Shown here: positions 1 to 8,925 of the stretch, one piece after another
Layout of the letters: each line of letters starts with the position of its first letter
Position numbering within the stretch: position 1 is the stretch's first letter
DNA from: Caedibacter sp052030685
Lineage (GTDB): Bacteria > Pseudomonadota > Gammaproteobacteria > Francisellales > Francisellaceae
Assembly (NCBI RefSeq): GCF_052030685.1
Contig: NZ_JBQAJM010000009.1
Span: 19,899-83,898 of the forward strand
DNA: 64,000 nt
Direction: 5' to 3'
The notes under the pieces: model-generated
The model's input: only the letters and a program-made list of their open reading frames with translations
What the model was told of the DNA's origin: nothing
The model's database searches: none
Made by a program: the position numbers and the translations under genes

Positions 1-1
1 C

Positions 2-673
2 ACGATTACCCCAGTATTGAAACCAATGGGGGTGACTGAAGACAACTGGCAGGCAACCGTTGGTCTTTTAACTGGCACATTAGCAAAAGAAGTTGTTGTT
101 GGGACTTTAAATACACTTTACACACAAGAAAAGCCACAAAGTTTAGCCGATGCTGCGAGTGAGAAATTTGATTTTTGGGGTGGAATTGCCGCTTCTTGGC
201 ATGATACTGTTGATGGCTTTAAAAACATGAGCTTAAGCGCATTTATCAACCCATTTGCTGCGAATGAGGCGGATGCCAATATGGATAAAACTGCCATGGG
301 CTCAATGGTTGTTGCTTTTGGTTCATTAGCTGCAGCATTTGCGTATATGTTGTTTGTCCTTTTATATGTTCCTTGCGCCTCTGTCATTGGTGCAATGGCA
401 CGTGAGGCAACACGTGGTTGGGCATGGATGTCGGTACTTTGGAGCACCTCAATTGCCTATGTTGCAGCGGTTATCGTCTATCAATTAGCACAACTTGCAA
501 CTACGCCACTTCATGCACTGAGTTGGATTATCGGAGTTATTATTTATATGATTCTATTGGTACTTGCGATGAAATATTCTTCACAAAAATTCCGCTTTGA
601 ATTAGAATTAAACCAAGGCTGTGGCAAAGGATGTGCTGTAACGGTTAATAGTAAAGAATCAGGTTGTCACTAG
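2..673 (+). CDS. feoB: Ferrous iron transport protein B, C-terminal part
   Basis: This is the C-terminal membrane part of FeoB, the inner-membrane Fe(II) transporter. The open frame already runs at the window edge, so the N-terminal GTPase domain and most of the core lie upstream. The visible part holds the motif TGTLAKEVVVGTLNTLY, typical of the second Gate domain of FeoB. It is followed by hydrophobic helices at about residues 100-125, 140-165 and 170-190, counted from the first visible Met. The tail is rich in Cys (CGKGC and a final GCH), as is common in gammaproteobacterial FeoB. No FeoC follows; the next gene is on the other strand. The family assignment is firm. Confidence 0.93.
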   Translation, partial: TITPVLKPMGVTEDNWQATVGLLTGTLAKEVVVGTLNTLYTQEKPQSLADAASEKFDFWGGIAASWHDTVDGFKNMSLSAFINPFAANEADANMDKTAMGSMVVAFGSLAAAFAYMLFVLLYVPCASVIGAMAREATRGWAWMSVLWSTSIAYVAAVIVYQLAQLATTPLHALSWIIGVIIYMILLVLAMKYSSQKFRFELELNQGCGKGCAVTVNSKESGCH

Positions 674-700
674 ATAATAAGTTATTTCATTTGAACTAAT

Positions 701-722
701 AAAAGTGCGTAACTTCAATTAT
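701..722. repeat. Short motif shared with the end of the window (possible mobile-element end)
   Basis: AAAAGTGCGTAACTTCA at 701-717, followed after one base by TTAT, reappears in inverted orientation at 63921-63942. There it coincides with the abrupt end of an HlyD-type gene. A 17-base identity is very unlikely by chance in a window of this size. The copy here lies in the 77-base gap between feoB and the LysR gene, with no transposase next to it. It is either a solo element end or a remnant. Identification as a terminal repeat is inference. Confidence 0.45.
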
Positions 723-750
723 TTTCTGCCCTTGGTATTGGATTCGCAAT

Positions 751-1668
751 TTATTTTTGCCAATTGTAGTAATGGGCATCATTAGAATGTGTGTGAGCAA
801 ATGCTAGAAATTCTGTCATCAGTAACGATTGAACTTTAGGCTTATGTGCTACCCAATACCATTCGTGAAATAATGGGAACCCTTTAACAGATAAAGTTTC
901 AATCAACCCCAGGTCTAATTCAAACTCTATACTTTGCATAGAAACAATGGAAATACCCATATCAGCCATAATGATTTGCTTAATAGATTCATTATTCCCC
1001 ACTTCCATAACAATATTCGGTTTTATCTCATTTTCATCAAATAACTTTTGCATTACTATTCTTGTACCTGAACCTTCTTCACGTATCACCCAGTTCTGAC
1101 TCGCTAACTCATCCAAGCACCAATTTTGTTTCTTTAACAAATCACTTTTAGACGACACAGCAACAACCAATTGATCTTCAAAAAAATCCTTGATTAACAA
1201 TCCCTTGTCTTTAGGAGGTTGACTCATGATAACAAAGTCATCTAAATTTTCATTGAGTCTTTCTATTATTTCCTTTCGATTACAAACTTTGAGTTCAATG
1301 TCAAAATTTTCAGTGTGATTTTTTTTGAACGCACCTAACAATCTAGGGATGAAGTACTTTGCTGTCGATACGGCAGAGACTTTTAGTTTGCCACTGATTT
1401 GCCCATTAATATTTTTAATTTCAGTTTCTGTATTGACTAATGTTTCTTGTATTTGTGTTGCAGAATCATAAAGTTTTTGACCAGAAGGTGTTATGAACAC
1501 TTTCTTACCAATTAACTCAATTAACTTACAACCATAATAATTTTCAAGTGCTTTCAAAATATTTGATACCGCTGGTTGAGTCATATGGAGTGCTTTTGCT
1601 GCAGCAGTAATACCTGATTTTTCAACGATTTTTTTGAATACTACTAATTGGTGAACTGATATCTTCAT
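751..1668 (-). CDS. LysR-family regulator, CbbR-like, divergent from dabBA
   Basis: This 305-residue protein is a LysR-type transcriptional regulator. Residues 1-60 form the winged helix-turn-helix (SGITAAAKALHMTQPAVS), and residues 90-300 form the substrate-binding domain. The segment YFIPRLLGAFKKNH followed by ERLNENLDDFVIMSQPP resembles CbbR/CmpR regulators, which sense carbon metabolites and control CO2-fixation or carbon-uptake genes. It is transcribed away from dabB with a 277-base gap that contains an LTTR-type palindrome next to its own start. Known LysR-type regulators lie beside dab operons in other bacteria, so control of dabBA, probably in response to CO2 supply, is the likely role. 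The effector cannot be read from the sequence. Confidence 0.88.
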   Translation of the reverse strand: MKISVHQLVVFKKIVEKSGITAAAKALHMTQPAVSNILKALENYYGCKLIELIGKKVFITPSGQKLYDSATQIQETLVNTETEIKNINGQISGKLKVSAVSTAKYFIPRLLGAFKKNHTENFDIELKVCNRKEIIERLNENLDDFVIMSQPPKDKGLLIKDFFEDQLVVAVSSKSDLLKKQNWCLDELASQNWVIREEGSGTRIVMQKLFDENEIKPNIVMEVGNNESIKQIIMADMGISIVSMQSIEFELDLGLIETLSVKGFPLFHEWYWVAHKPKVQSLLMTEFLAFAHTHSNDAHYYNWQK

Positions 1669-1688
1669 AATTAACCATCATTTTTTTA

Positions 1689-1703
1689 TTATGTTTTACA
1701 TAA
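1689..1703. promoter_or_regulatory. Putative LysR-type operator
   Basis: TTATGTTTTACATAA is a 15-base interrupted palindrome with five-base arms and the T-N11-A form of LTTR boxes. It sits 20 bases upstream of the LysR start. A looser match (ATTGTGTTTTATAAT) follows at about 1718-1732, as expected for a recognition site plus an activation site. Function is inferred from position. Confidence 0.45.
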
Positions 1704-1771
1704 AAATTTAGAATTTTACAAATGAATATTGTGTTTTATAATCCTACTTAAATTTAACAATAGGCGATCTT

Positions 1772-1879
1772 GTGAATAATAGTATCATTTCAGACTCCAG
1801 AGCAATCAATTTAACTCTAATTATAACAAAATACGCTAACAGCTTGCTCCTTATTATTGGTTCTCTCTTTGTGACCTAA
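1772..1879 (+). CDS. Possible small membrane peptide in the dabB leader
   Basis: A GTG-initiated frame of 35 codons ends in TAA, 66 bases before dabB. The C-terminal half is hydrophobic (ANSLLLIIGSLFVT), so the product could be a single-pass peptide. An AGG about ten bases upstream is a weak ribosome-binding site. No homology is recognised. It may be only a chance frame in the 5' leader of dabB. Confidence 0.18.
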   Translation: MNNSIISDSRAINLTLIITKYANSLLLIIGSLFVT

Positions 1880-1945
1880 AGATATATTAACTGCTCTCAA
1901 GTATGTTCAAGCAACTAAATTTTCTAAAAAAACAGGTCTAAAAAT

Positions 1946-4168
1946 ATGAATATCTTATTATTAACTCTTATCGCAGTGTCAAGCATTTTGAGCTTTAGTG
2001 CCAAAGGTGATCAAAAAAAATTTTTTTCACTTAGTAGGCTCATTTTACTAGCTGTATTTATTATTTCACTTTTTTTACTCATTAGCCCAGTAATATCGCT
2101 CGGCGCAACAACAATTAATGTTCTTAAATATGCATCGCTACAACTAGAAATCTCATTCAAACTAGACACTTTAGCTGCTTTAATGCTTTCTGTCGTCACT
2201 TTAATTAGCTTGATCATCTATCAATATGCTGTGCGTTATCTTGAAAGTGATTTAACCAGAGCACGATTTTTAGGTCAACTTGGATTAATTACCCTCAGTG
2301 TCAGTATTCTTGTGCTTGCTAATAACTTATTCACCGCTTTTATCGGCTGGCAGTTTATTGGACTGTCGCTTTACATTACCCTAAACCATTACCATTACGA
2401 TGTCTTCGCAAACCGCTCAGCCAAGAAAAAATTCGTTATTAATCGTGTTGGTGATCTGTCTTTTTTAACTGCTGTTGTATTGTGCTACCAACTTTACGGT
2501 ACATCTAGTTTTGATGTCATATTGAACCAAAGCAATAATGCACTTATCGGATTCTTAGTTTTTATTGCAATTATGACCAAGTCTGCACAATTCCCATTTC
2601 ATATTTGGTTGCCCGATACAATGGAAGCACCAACACCGGTTTCTGCTTTAATGCATGCAGGAGTCATTAATGCAGGTGGATATCTACTTGCATGTCTAGC
2701 GCCAATGTATCTTGAAAATACTAGCTTATTACTATTTGTTTTCACTATCGGATTAATTACGGCAATTTTAGGAAGTTTGTTTGCATTTTCCCAATACGAT
2801 ACTAAGAAAAAACTAGCATATTCGACCATGTCTCAAATGGGCTATATGATTTTACAATGTGGAACAGGTGCATTTTTATCAGCAGTCTATCATTTAATTG
2901 CTCACGGCTTTTTTAAAGCCAGTTTATTTCTAAATGCAGGCAGTACACTCAAATTGAGCGAAGAACCTGAGAAGGAAAACACCTCATGCAGACCAATAGT
3001 AAGCATCATTTTATCGACAGTATATCTATATGTTGCCTATAGTATTCTAAAACTATTTACGATTGACTTTCCATTTGTTATTTGGGGTTTTATATTTATC
3101 ACGCTGTTACAACTCAACTATAAAATATTCAGTGCCAAACACTCGGCTAGATCCATTTTTTTATCATCTGGCTTTGTGCTTATCACACTAATAATTTATA
3201 CAATAATCATTAGTTCTTTGAACTTTCTAATTCCTAACCTTGAAAGTTCAAATAGTTATTTTCAAATATTTCAAGTGAATGTAGTATTTATAGCAGTATG
3301 CCTACAAATTTCAAGTTGGTTTATTCCATCCATCAAATCACCTACAAGCAACAATCAGCTGATAGAACAATTATTTATGCGCAAACTTTACATTGAAGAA
3401 CTATATAGAGGGTCAGTATTACAGATTATTCGCCGACTTGGGGATTATTTTACCAGACGCAAGCTATCAACTAATAACACAAGTTACGCACATGCAATAC
3501 TTATTATTAGTGTGTTAATATTTGCTTCAGGGTTATTTTTTTCATCAACAGGTCAAAATCAAACACAGATTGTTAATCTGATGGTCACTGGCGTATTCGC
3601 GTTAATTTTAATACTTACATCGATTTCGGCAAACAGAGCAAACACATTGCCTTGTATTTTTTACTGGCTAGGTATATTTGAATTGACATTTATTGGCTTA
3701 GCCCTTTTTACTGATAGTATTGCTATACAAAAAGTTGCATTATACCATTTGATAAATATATTGCCTTTAATGTTAATGACTTTTGCTTTAGCTAAAATGG
3801 CGTCACACCGTAAATCGGTTAAGGCTAACTTAAACAAACTAAGTTGGCATAAATTATATATAGGGATATTACTCATACTCATGCTTGGCGTCCCAGGAAC
3901 AGCAACTTTTATTACTGAAATATACATATTAAACGGGTTAATTATTATGAATCCAATGTTAGGATTTATCTTCGCTCTAGGTGTTATTCTACTGAGTATC
4001 AGTATATTGCATTGTTTACAGCTGTATATATTTGATCGCAATGCGGTAACAAATCATAGTCCACAACCAAAACTCATCACACACATACTATGTTGGACCG
4101 TTATTTTATTAAATGTGTTTAGTGGATTTTTCCCGAACTTTATCCTCTCAATATTCAGTAATATTTAA
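1946..4168 (+). CDS. dabB: DabB, membrane subunit of the DAB inorganic-carbon transporter, with C-terminal extension
   Basis: This 740-residue membrane protein of the NuoL/MrpA (proton-conducting) family is coupled to dabA 11 bases downstream. In DAB systems DabB is thought to pass cations and energise one-way hydration of CO2 by DabA. The antiporter core is clear: helix-7 lysine K212 in MTKSAQFPFHIWLPDTMEAPTP, and AHGFFKASLFL further on. The helix-5 glutamate of NuoL is replaced by Q136 (GWQFIGLSLYI); loss of this Glu fits what I recall of DabB proteins. Canonical DabB is roughly 500-560 residues and appears to end here near residue 500 (amphipathic LYIEELYRGS). About 230 extra hydrophobic residues follow, including LGVPGTATFITEIYILNG, which resembles the late helices of NuoM/MrpD. 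Confident for the family, less so for the origin of the extension. Confidence 0.88.
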   Translation: MNILLLTLIAVSSILSFSAKGDQKKFFSLSRLILLAVFIISLFLLISPVISLGATTINVLKYASLQLEISFKLDTLAALMLSVVTLISLIIYQYAVRYLESDLTRARFLGQLGLITLSVSILVLANNLFTAFIGWQFIGLSLYITLNHYHYDVFANRSAKKKFVINRVGDLSFLTAVVLCYQLYGTSSFDVILNQSNNALIGFLVFIAIMTKSAQFPFHIWLPDTMEAPTPVSALMHAGVINAGGYLLACLAPMYLENTSLLLFVFTIGLITAILGSLFAFSQYDTKKKLAYSTMSQMGYMILQCGTGAFLSAVYHLIAHGFFKASLFLNAGSTLKLSEEPEKENTSCRPIVSIILSTVYLYVAYSILKLFTIDFPFVIWGFIFITLLQLNYKIFSAKHSARSIFLSSGFVLITLIIYTIIISSLNFLIPNLESSNSYFQIFQVNVVFIAVCLQISSWFIPSIKSPTSNNQLIEQLFMRKLYIEELYRGSVLQIIRRLGDYFTRRKLSTNNTSYAHAILIISVLIFASGLFFSSTGQNQTQIVNLMVTGVFALILILTSISANRANTLPCIFYWLGIFELTFIGLALFTDSIAIQKVALYHLINILPLMLMTFALAKMASHRKSVKANLNKLSWHKLYIGILLILMLGVPGTATFITEIYILNGLIIMNPMLGFIFALGVILLSISILHCLQLYIFDRNAVTNHSPQPKLITHILCWTVILLNVFSGFFPNFILSIFSNI

Positions 4169-4179
4169 GGCAATTAACT

Positions 4180-6384
4180 ATGCAAAATACGATTAAAAAC
4201 GCAATTTTTGAGGCATCTAAATACGTTTCTACCTATTGGCCACTACAGGCGTTTATTACAGTAAATCCTTTATGGGATATGACAGATAAACCATTTGCCA
4301 CTGTGATAAAACAAATCAATGACCGCTCAGCAACTATGCCACACAATTTTTATCTTGAAAAGTATGCATCAGGTGAAATTAATGATGCTAATCTTAACAA
4401 ATCATTAAAATTTCACGGTTTGCATAAAACCATCGAAGATGAGCAGCTGAAACAAAGCTTATTTAACGAAATAGCAGAAAACAATATCAACCTTAGATTA
4501 TATGCTCAACAGGTTGAATCATTTAACTATTATCAACCGCTTACTTGGGTTCAGGAACAATGTAACCATTGGCTTTTACAGTATTTTGGTAGACTTGCTC
4601 AAAACAACATTAGTAAAACGAATCAACAAAGCTTAGAAAGTTTCTGGAAGGGATATGTTATAAATGAGCACAAAACCTTGGGGCAAATTTTTAATGCCAG
4701 CGTTAATACATTTGAACTGATTGAAGAAATGTTAACTGACATAGGCGTACCTGAGTCACAATTGACGACATATTTTAAAGAAATATTTTTTCAGCAATAT
4801 GGATGGAGTAGTCTCATAAAATGGGTTCGCTCTCGCCCAGATAATCCTTGGCTAAACACCACAACTTCACTTGATTCAATTCTGTTAATGTGGGTAAGTT
4901 ACGAGTGGATTATTTTTAAGAGCAATAAAAGTGTGTATAAGCAAACTGAAATGACTTCACATGAGGAATTACCAATATTAAGCATTTGGCAAAGTGCCTA
5001 TGAATATAATCTACATAATCAATTACTACAAAAGCTCAAAGATAAGACTATTAATGAGAAAATCACAGATTCTCCACCCAGCGCCCAATGGGTGTTCTGT
5101 ATTGATACCCGCTCTGAAGGAATAAGACGCCATATAGAATCACTTTCAAATCACCAAACCTTTGGTTTTGCAGGTTTTTTTGGTTTTGCTTTTAAATTTA
5201 AAGAGGGTAATAACAGCCGTTACCAATCACCTGCAATACTTGACCCATCAGAGGTTATCGCAGTTAAAAGGAGAAATAAGTCTTTAGCAATTTCAACTAA
5301 AGACTTAACCAACAAAGCCATTAATGACAGTAAAAATCATTTAAGCTCTCCTTTTGCCTTATTTGAGATAATGGGTATTTTCAAGCTTTTTAAACTGTTG
5401 AAAAAGACATTTATTCACACCTCTAAAGCAAGATATGCGCATCAATTATATGATGTTTCACAAATTGATGACGCTGTAGCAGCTAACTCTGCACTAGGTT
5501 TCTTAAAAACCATTGGATTAACAGATGATTTTGCAAGTGAAGTCATTATCTGTAGCCATCAATCTGTTAGCGATAATAACCCTTATGCTGCTGCTTTAGA
5601 TTGTGGTGCTTGCGGCGGTAATTCTGGTATACCTAATGCCATTATTGCCGTTGAATTGCTAAATAAAAAAGCAGTTCGTAAAAAATTAGCAGAAAATGGC
5701 ATTGTGATTCCTGATAACACAAAATTCTTTGCTGCTTGTCATTTTACCACCTATGACAATATTACCTTTTTAAATGATCAACCGAGTGACCAAACAATAG
5801 AAGTTGCTAAAGCTGCATCTCAACAATTAAGAATTGAGAAATCACGAGGTCTGATTTATCAAGAAAATGCTGACATGTTACGCAAAGAAAGTGACTGGGC
5901 TGACCTTATTCCAGAAACAGGTCTTGCCAATAATTATGCGCTTATTATTGGTCCAAGAAAATTAAGTAAACATGCTAATCTTGAAAGACGCACTTTTCTA
6001 CATTCTTATGAGCCAGAAAATGACCCAACAGGAGAGATATTGACTGGGATTATTGCTGCTCCAGTAATTGTTGCCCATTGGATTAATAGCCAATATTATT
6101 TTTCTACCGTCAACCAACAACAATTTGGTGCTGGTAATAAAGCCATTCATAATGTCATACCTGGCATTGGTGTCATGGAAGGTAACCTGAGCGATTTAAA
6201 AATTGGTTTACCACAACAAAGTATTAGCTATCAACAGCAATTTATCCATGAGCCCAGGAAGTTATTAGTGGTTATTTATGGTAACAAATCAATAATACAA
6301 AATACGGTTGCACAAAATGAAAAAGTGAGCCAGTTAATTTCCGGTGGGTGGTTGACGCTTGAAGTTATAGATATAAGTACATAA
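4180..6384 (+). CDS. dabA: DabA, carbonic-anhydrase-like subunit of the DAB inorganic-carbon transporter (DUF2309)
   Basis: This 734-residue DUF2309/UPF0753 protein is the cytoplasmic zinc subunit of the DAB CO2/bicarbonate accumulation complex. All four active-site residues known from Halothiobacillus DabA can be located: C307 and D309 in WVFCIDTRSEG, H460 in ICSHQS, and C475 in LDCGACGG. The spacings (2 and 15 residues) equal those of the characterised protein. The N-terminal YWPLQAFITVNPLWDMT is also typical. The protein is shorter than many homologues (800-1000 residues), but both signature blocks are intact, so it should be active. It is cotranscribed with dabB. No RuBisCO or carboxysome gene is visible, so the expected role is bicarbonate supply for anaplerotic and biosynthetic carboxylation in air. 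Confidence 0.93.
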   Translation: MQNTIKNAIFEASKYVSTYWPLQAFITVNPLWDMTDKPFATVIKQINDRSATMPHNFYLEKYASGEINDANLNKSLKFHGLHKTIEDEQLKQSLFNEIAENNINLRLYAQQVESFNYYQPLTWVQEQCNHWLLQYFGRLAQNNISKTNQQSLESFWKGYVINEHKTLGQIFNASVNTFELIEEMLTDIGVPESQLTTYFKEIFFQQYGWSSLIKWVRSRPDNPWLNTTTSLDSILLMWVSYEWIIFKSNKSVYKQTEMTSHEELPILSIWQSAYEYNLHNQLLQKLKDKTINEKITDSPPSAQWVFCIDTRSEGIRRHIESLSNHQTFGFAGFFGFAFKFKEGNNSRYQSPAILDPSEVIAVKRRNKSLAISTKDLTNKAINDSKNHLSSPFALFEIMGIFKLFKLLKKTFIHTSKARYAHQLYDVSQIDDAVAANSALGFLKTIGLTDDFASEVIICSHQSVSDNNPYAAALDCGACGGNSGIPNAIIAVELLNKKAVRKKLAENGIVIPDNTKFFAACHFTTYDNITFLNDQPSDQTIEVAKAASQQLRIEKSRGLIYQENADMLRKESDWADLIPETGLANNYALIIGPRKLSKHANLERRTFLHSYEPENDPTGEILTGIIAAPVIVAHWINSQYYFSTVNQQQFGAGNKAIHNVIPGIGVMEGNLSDLKIGLPQQSISYQQQFIHEPRKLLVVIYGNKSIIQNTVAQNEKVSQLISGGWLTLEVIDIST

Positions 6385-6399
6385 TATTGAAAAAAACTC

Positions 6400-6696
6400 T
6401 CACGTATCCTGCTTCTTATTCAAATATAAGTAAGTCTTAGCAATTATATGTCCGCTAATAGGGTTGGTAATCCCAATGAACAAAATTAATAGGATCACTT
6501 CAGTGATAATATGCATATCTCTTGCATAGAGTGCTACACCCAACAAAACCAAACCACTTCCTAAAGTGCCTGCCTTAGTTGCAGCATGCATCTTTAAATA
6601 AAGGTCTTGAAAACGATACAAGCCAATGGCTGCAATTACAATAAATAATGCGCCTAAAAATATACTTAGGCCGCCAATCAATGCTAACATATTCAT
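6400..6696 (-). CDS. mrpG: Na+/H+ antiporter subunit G
   Basis: MrpG/MnhG/PhaG is the small last subunit of the multi-subunit Na+/H+ antiporter. The 98-residue protein has three transmembrane helices and the family signature RFQDLYLKMHAATKAGTLG. I chose the ATG at 6696, which overlaps the mrpF stop by one base (TAATG) and has GAGGG upstream. The longer frame to 6771 would add 25 residues with no family support. It ends 15 bases from the oppositely oriented dabA. Confidence 0.93.
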   Translation of the reverse strand: MNMLALIGGLSIFLGALFIVIAAIGLYRFQDLYLKMHAATKAGTLGSGLVLLGVALYARDMHIITEVILLILFIGITNPISGHIIAKTYLYLNKKQDT

Positions 6697-6968
6697 TATA
6701 CCCTCTTGTTTGTAAGTAATTGACAATAAGCGACAGTGCTTAAAAACATGATTAAGGACAGAGCAATACAAATATCAAGCAACAAATAAAAATCTATTTT
6801 CAAAGCCCACAAACCAACACCGCCTATAAATAGGTTAACTAGCATTTCCAGACATATGAGCTTAACAAAAACACAACGATCCTTTAACACAGTCGCTAAG
6901 ACGAGAATAAAAGCTATCGCTAAAAATATTACACTGATCGCGTTTAAAGTATTAATCAGTAACTGCAT
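6696..6968 (-). CDS. mrpF: Na+/H+ antiporter subunit F
   Basis: A 90-residue MrpF/MnhF protein with three predicted helices, close to the usual family length. It overlaps mrpE by 17 bases at its 5' end and mrpG by one base, as in translationally coupled mrp operons. In the complex it lies beside MrpE and MrpG. The identification rests on order, length and the hydrophobic pattern. Confidence 0.9.
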   Translation of the reverse strand: MQLLINTLNAISVIFLAIAFILVLATVLKDRCVFVKLICLEMLVNLFIGGVGLWALKIDFYLLLDICIALSLIMFLSTVAYCQLLTNKRV

Positions 6969-7446
6969 ATCTAAACACCTTCATAACTTTTGGTTCCAGT
7001 TGTTGCTTTATAAACTTTCTTACCTCTTCAGGCTGTTGACCAAACATCACATGAAGCTTCAATTGATGCTTATTCTTAGTAATATCAATTGATAAAGTCC
7101 CTGGTGTTAATGAAATTAGATTTGCCAACAGCGTAACCTCAATATCTAGCTGACAATCTAAATCAATATCTATGATAATAGGCGTATGATATTTCTTAGG
7201 TGTGATAACATCCCAAGCGACTATAATGCTTGATTTAAACAGCTCTTTTATACAAAAAAATAGCAGTAATAATAATGCCCATAAGCGAATTTGATAACTT
7301 ATGTCATCATGCTTTGGAATGACAAAATGGCATATCAAAGCAACAACAAAACCTAATAAGATATTCAAAGGCATGAAGTTATTACTAAACCCACACCAAA
7401 TAAATGTCAAAAAAATAATCATCAAGGTATCATTTCTCATCATCAT
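6952..7446 (-). CDS. mrpE: Na+/H+ antiporter subunit E
   Basis: A 164-residue MrpE/MnhE protein. The N-terminal membrane helices (TFIWCGFSNNFMPLNILLGFVVAL) are followed by a soluble domain with ANLISLTPGTLSIDI, the hallmark of the family. It is needed for assembly and full activity of the complex. The start could be the third Met (codon 3) instead of the first. It lies three bases downstream of mrpD. Confidence 0.93.
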   Translation of the reverse strand: MMMRNDTLMIIFLTFIWCGFSNNFMPLNILLGFVVALICHFVIPKHDDISYQIRLWALLLLLFFCIKELFKSSIIVAWDVITPKKYHTPIIIDIDLDCQLDIEVTLLANLISLTPGTLSIDITKNKHQLKLHVMFGQQPEEVRKFIKQQLEPKVMKVFRYAVTD

Positions 7447-7449
7447 TCT

Positions 7450-8925
7450 CTACCTGTAAAGATCAAGCGGTTGAATATGTGTTAGTTGCGAGGCGATTGG
7501 TGTTAACAATTGCAACAGGCTATCTGGAAAAAGTCCAATGATAAGCATGATCACAAACAATGGCAAAATAGCCAGATTCAAACTCAATGAGAAAGGAATG
7601 ACTTTTTGTGGCTTAGACTGTGGCAATTTTGGTGTTTGTGAAAAAACATAACGCCATATTTTGATCATTGAATACAGCGTTAACAAACTAACAATTATGG
7701 CAATCGCCGCACTGATATAAAAACCGTGAATAATCGCAACTTTCAACAAAATAAACTTAGCCCAAAAACCAGATAGTGGTGGGAAGCCAGCTAACGACAT
7801 TGCGGCAATGAAAAAAACAAATGCCAGCCATTTGTGATGTTTAAGCATACTTCCTAGCTTCTTGAAGTCATCTGTGCCAATGTGCTGCTGAATAATTCCT
7901 GCAATCATGAACAAAATTGTTTTTACCAGTATATTGTGCACAATGAAGTAAATTGCAGCAATCACCGCCATAGGAAAAGGTAATACAATTGCCAATACAA
8001 TGTAACCAATTTGACTAATAATATGAAAGGCTAAGATATCCTTAAATCGAAATTGACTAGCTGCCCCAATCACACCAAAAAACATGGTTGCTAAAGCAAC
8101 ACAAAGCAGACTATTTAAAAAGAATTTGTGCTGCAATATTGGCCATAGCCAAACGAATCTTAATAGAATGATCATAACTACCTTTGTCACCAAGGAAGAT
8201 AATAACATTGTTGAACTAACACTGGTTTTTGGATAGGATCTCGGTAGCCAAAAATACAAAGGAAATAGAGCCCCCTTGACGCCAAGGGAAAAGATAAACA
8301 AACAAAGTATCGGCAGTATGCGTGATGTATCTTGTGTTAAATAATGAGAAATTTCATCATAGCTTAACGCCCCATTCAGCCCATAAATCAAAGCAATAGA
8401 TAATAACATCAACAAAGTTCCAACAATATTCATCATCGCATAATTAAACAGGGCATGAAGTTTAGGATGGCGCGTAGTGCTTAATAAGATCAAGGAACTA
8501 ACTAAAATCACTTCAAACCACACATACAGGTTGAAGATATCACGCGTCAACAACGCACCGGATATCCCTAATAATAACAGCCAAAATCCCGCATAAAATA
8601 TTGGGCGTTTAGCACTTAATATGTCTTTATCCGAGTAACTATAAAAGTTGATGCAAAAAGCGACCACAGCAAATATAGCAAGCATAAAGCTACTGAGTTT
8701 ATCAACAACGATCGTAATCCCAAAAGGTGGCGCCCAATCACCTAGTCTTATGAAAATTGACTGTTTTAATTGCAAGAGTAGCAATACACTAACAACCAGC
8801 CATAAGAATACTAAGCAAAGTTGTAATCGATTGCTAAAGCGAGTATGTGCTTTGGCAATCATAAGATGAATAAAAGCGCCAAATAACGGAATGACAATAA
8901 CACTTGAAGTAAGATACTCAATCAT
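7450..8925 (-). CDS. mrpD: Na+/H+ antiporter subunit D (proton-channel type)
   Basis: A 491-residue MrpD/MnhD protein, homologous to NuoM/NuoN, with about 14 helices. It keeps the helix-5 glutamate (VWFEVILVSSLILL) and the helix-7 lysine motif (SLGVKGALFPLYFWLPRSYP), the residues that form the proton path in this superfamily. FPPLSGFWAKFILLKVAI marks the later helices. It overlaps mrpC by eight bases. Together with MrpA it forms the ion-translocating pair of the antiporter. Confidence 0.95.
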   Translation of the reverse strand: MIEYLTSSVIVIPLFGAFIHLMIAKAHTRFSNRLQLCLVFLWLVVSVLLLLQLKQSIFIRLGDWAPPFGITIVVDKLSSFMLAIFAVVAFCINFYSYSDKDILSAKRPIFYAGFWLLLLGISGALLTRDIFNLYVWFEVILVSSLILLSTTRHPKLHALFNYAMMNIVGTLLMLLSIALIYGLNGALSYDEISHYLTQDTSRILPILCLFIFSLGVKGALFPLYFWLPRSYPKTSVSSTMLLSSLVTKVVMIILLRFVWLWPILQHKFFLNSLLCVALATMFFGVIGAASQFRFKDILAFHIISQIGYIVLAIVLPFPMAVIAAIYFIVHNILVKTILFMIAGIIQQHIGTDDFKKLGSMLKHHKWLAFVFFIAAMSLAGFPPLSGFWAKFILLKVAIIHGFYISAAIAIIVSLLTLYSMIKIWRYVFSQTPKLPQSKPQKVIPFSLSLNLAILPLFVIMLIIGLFPDSLLQLLTPIASQLTHIQPLDLYR

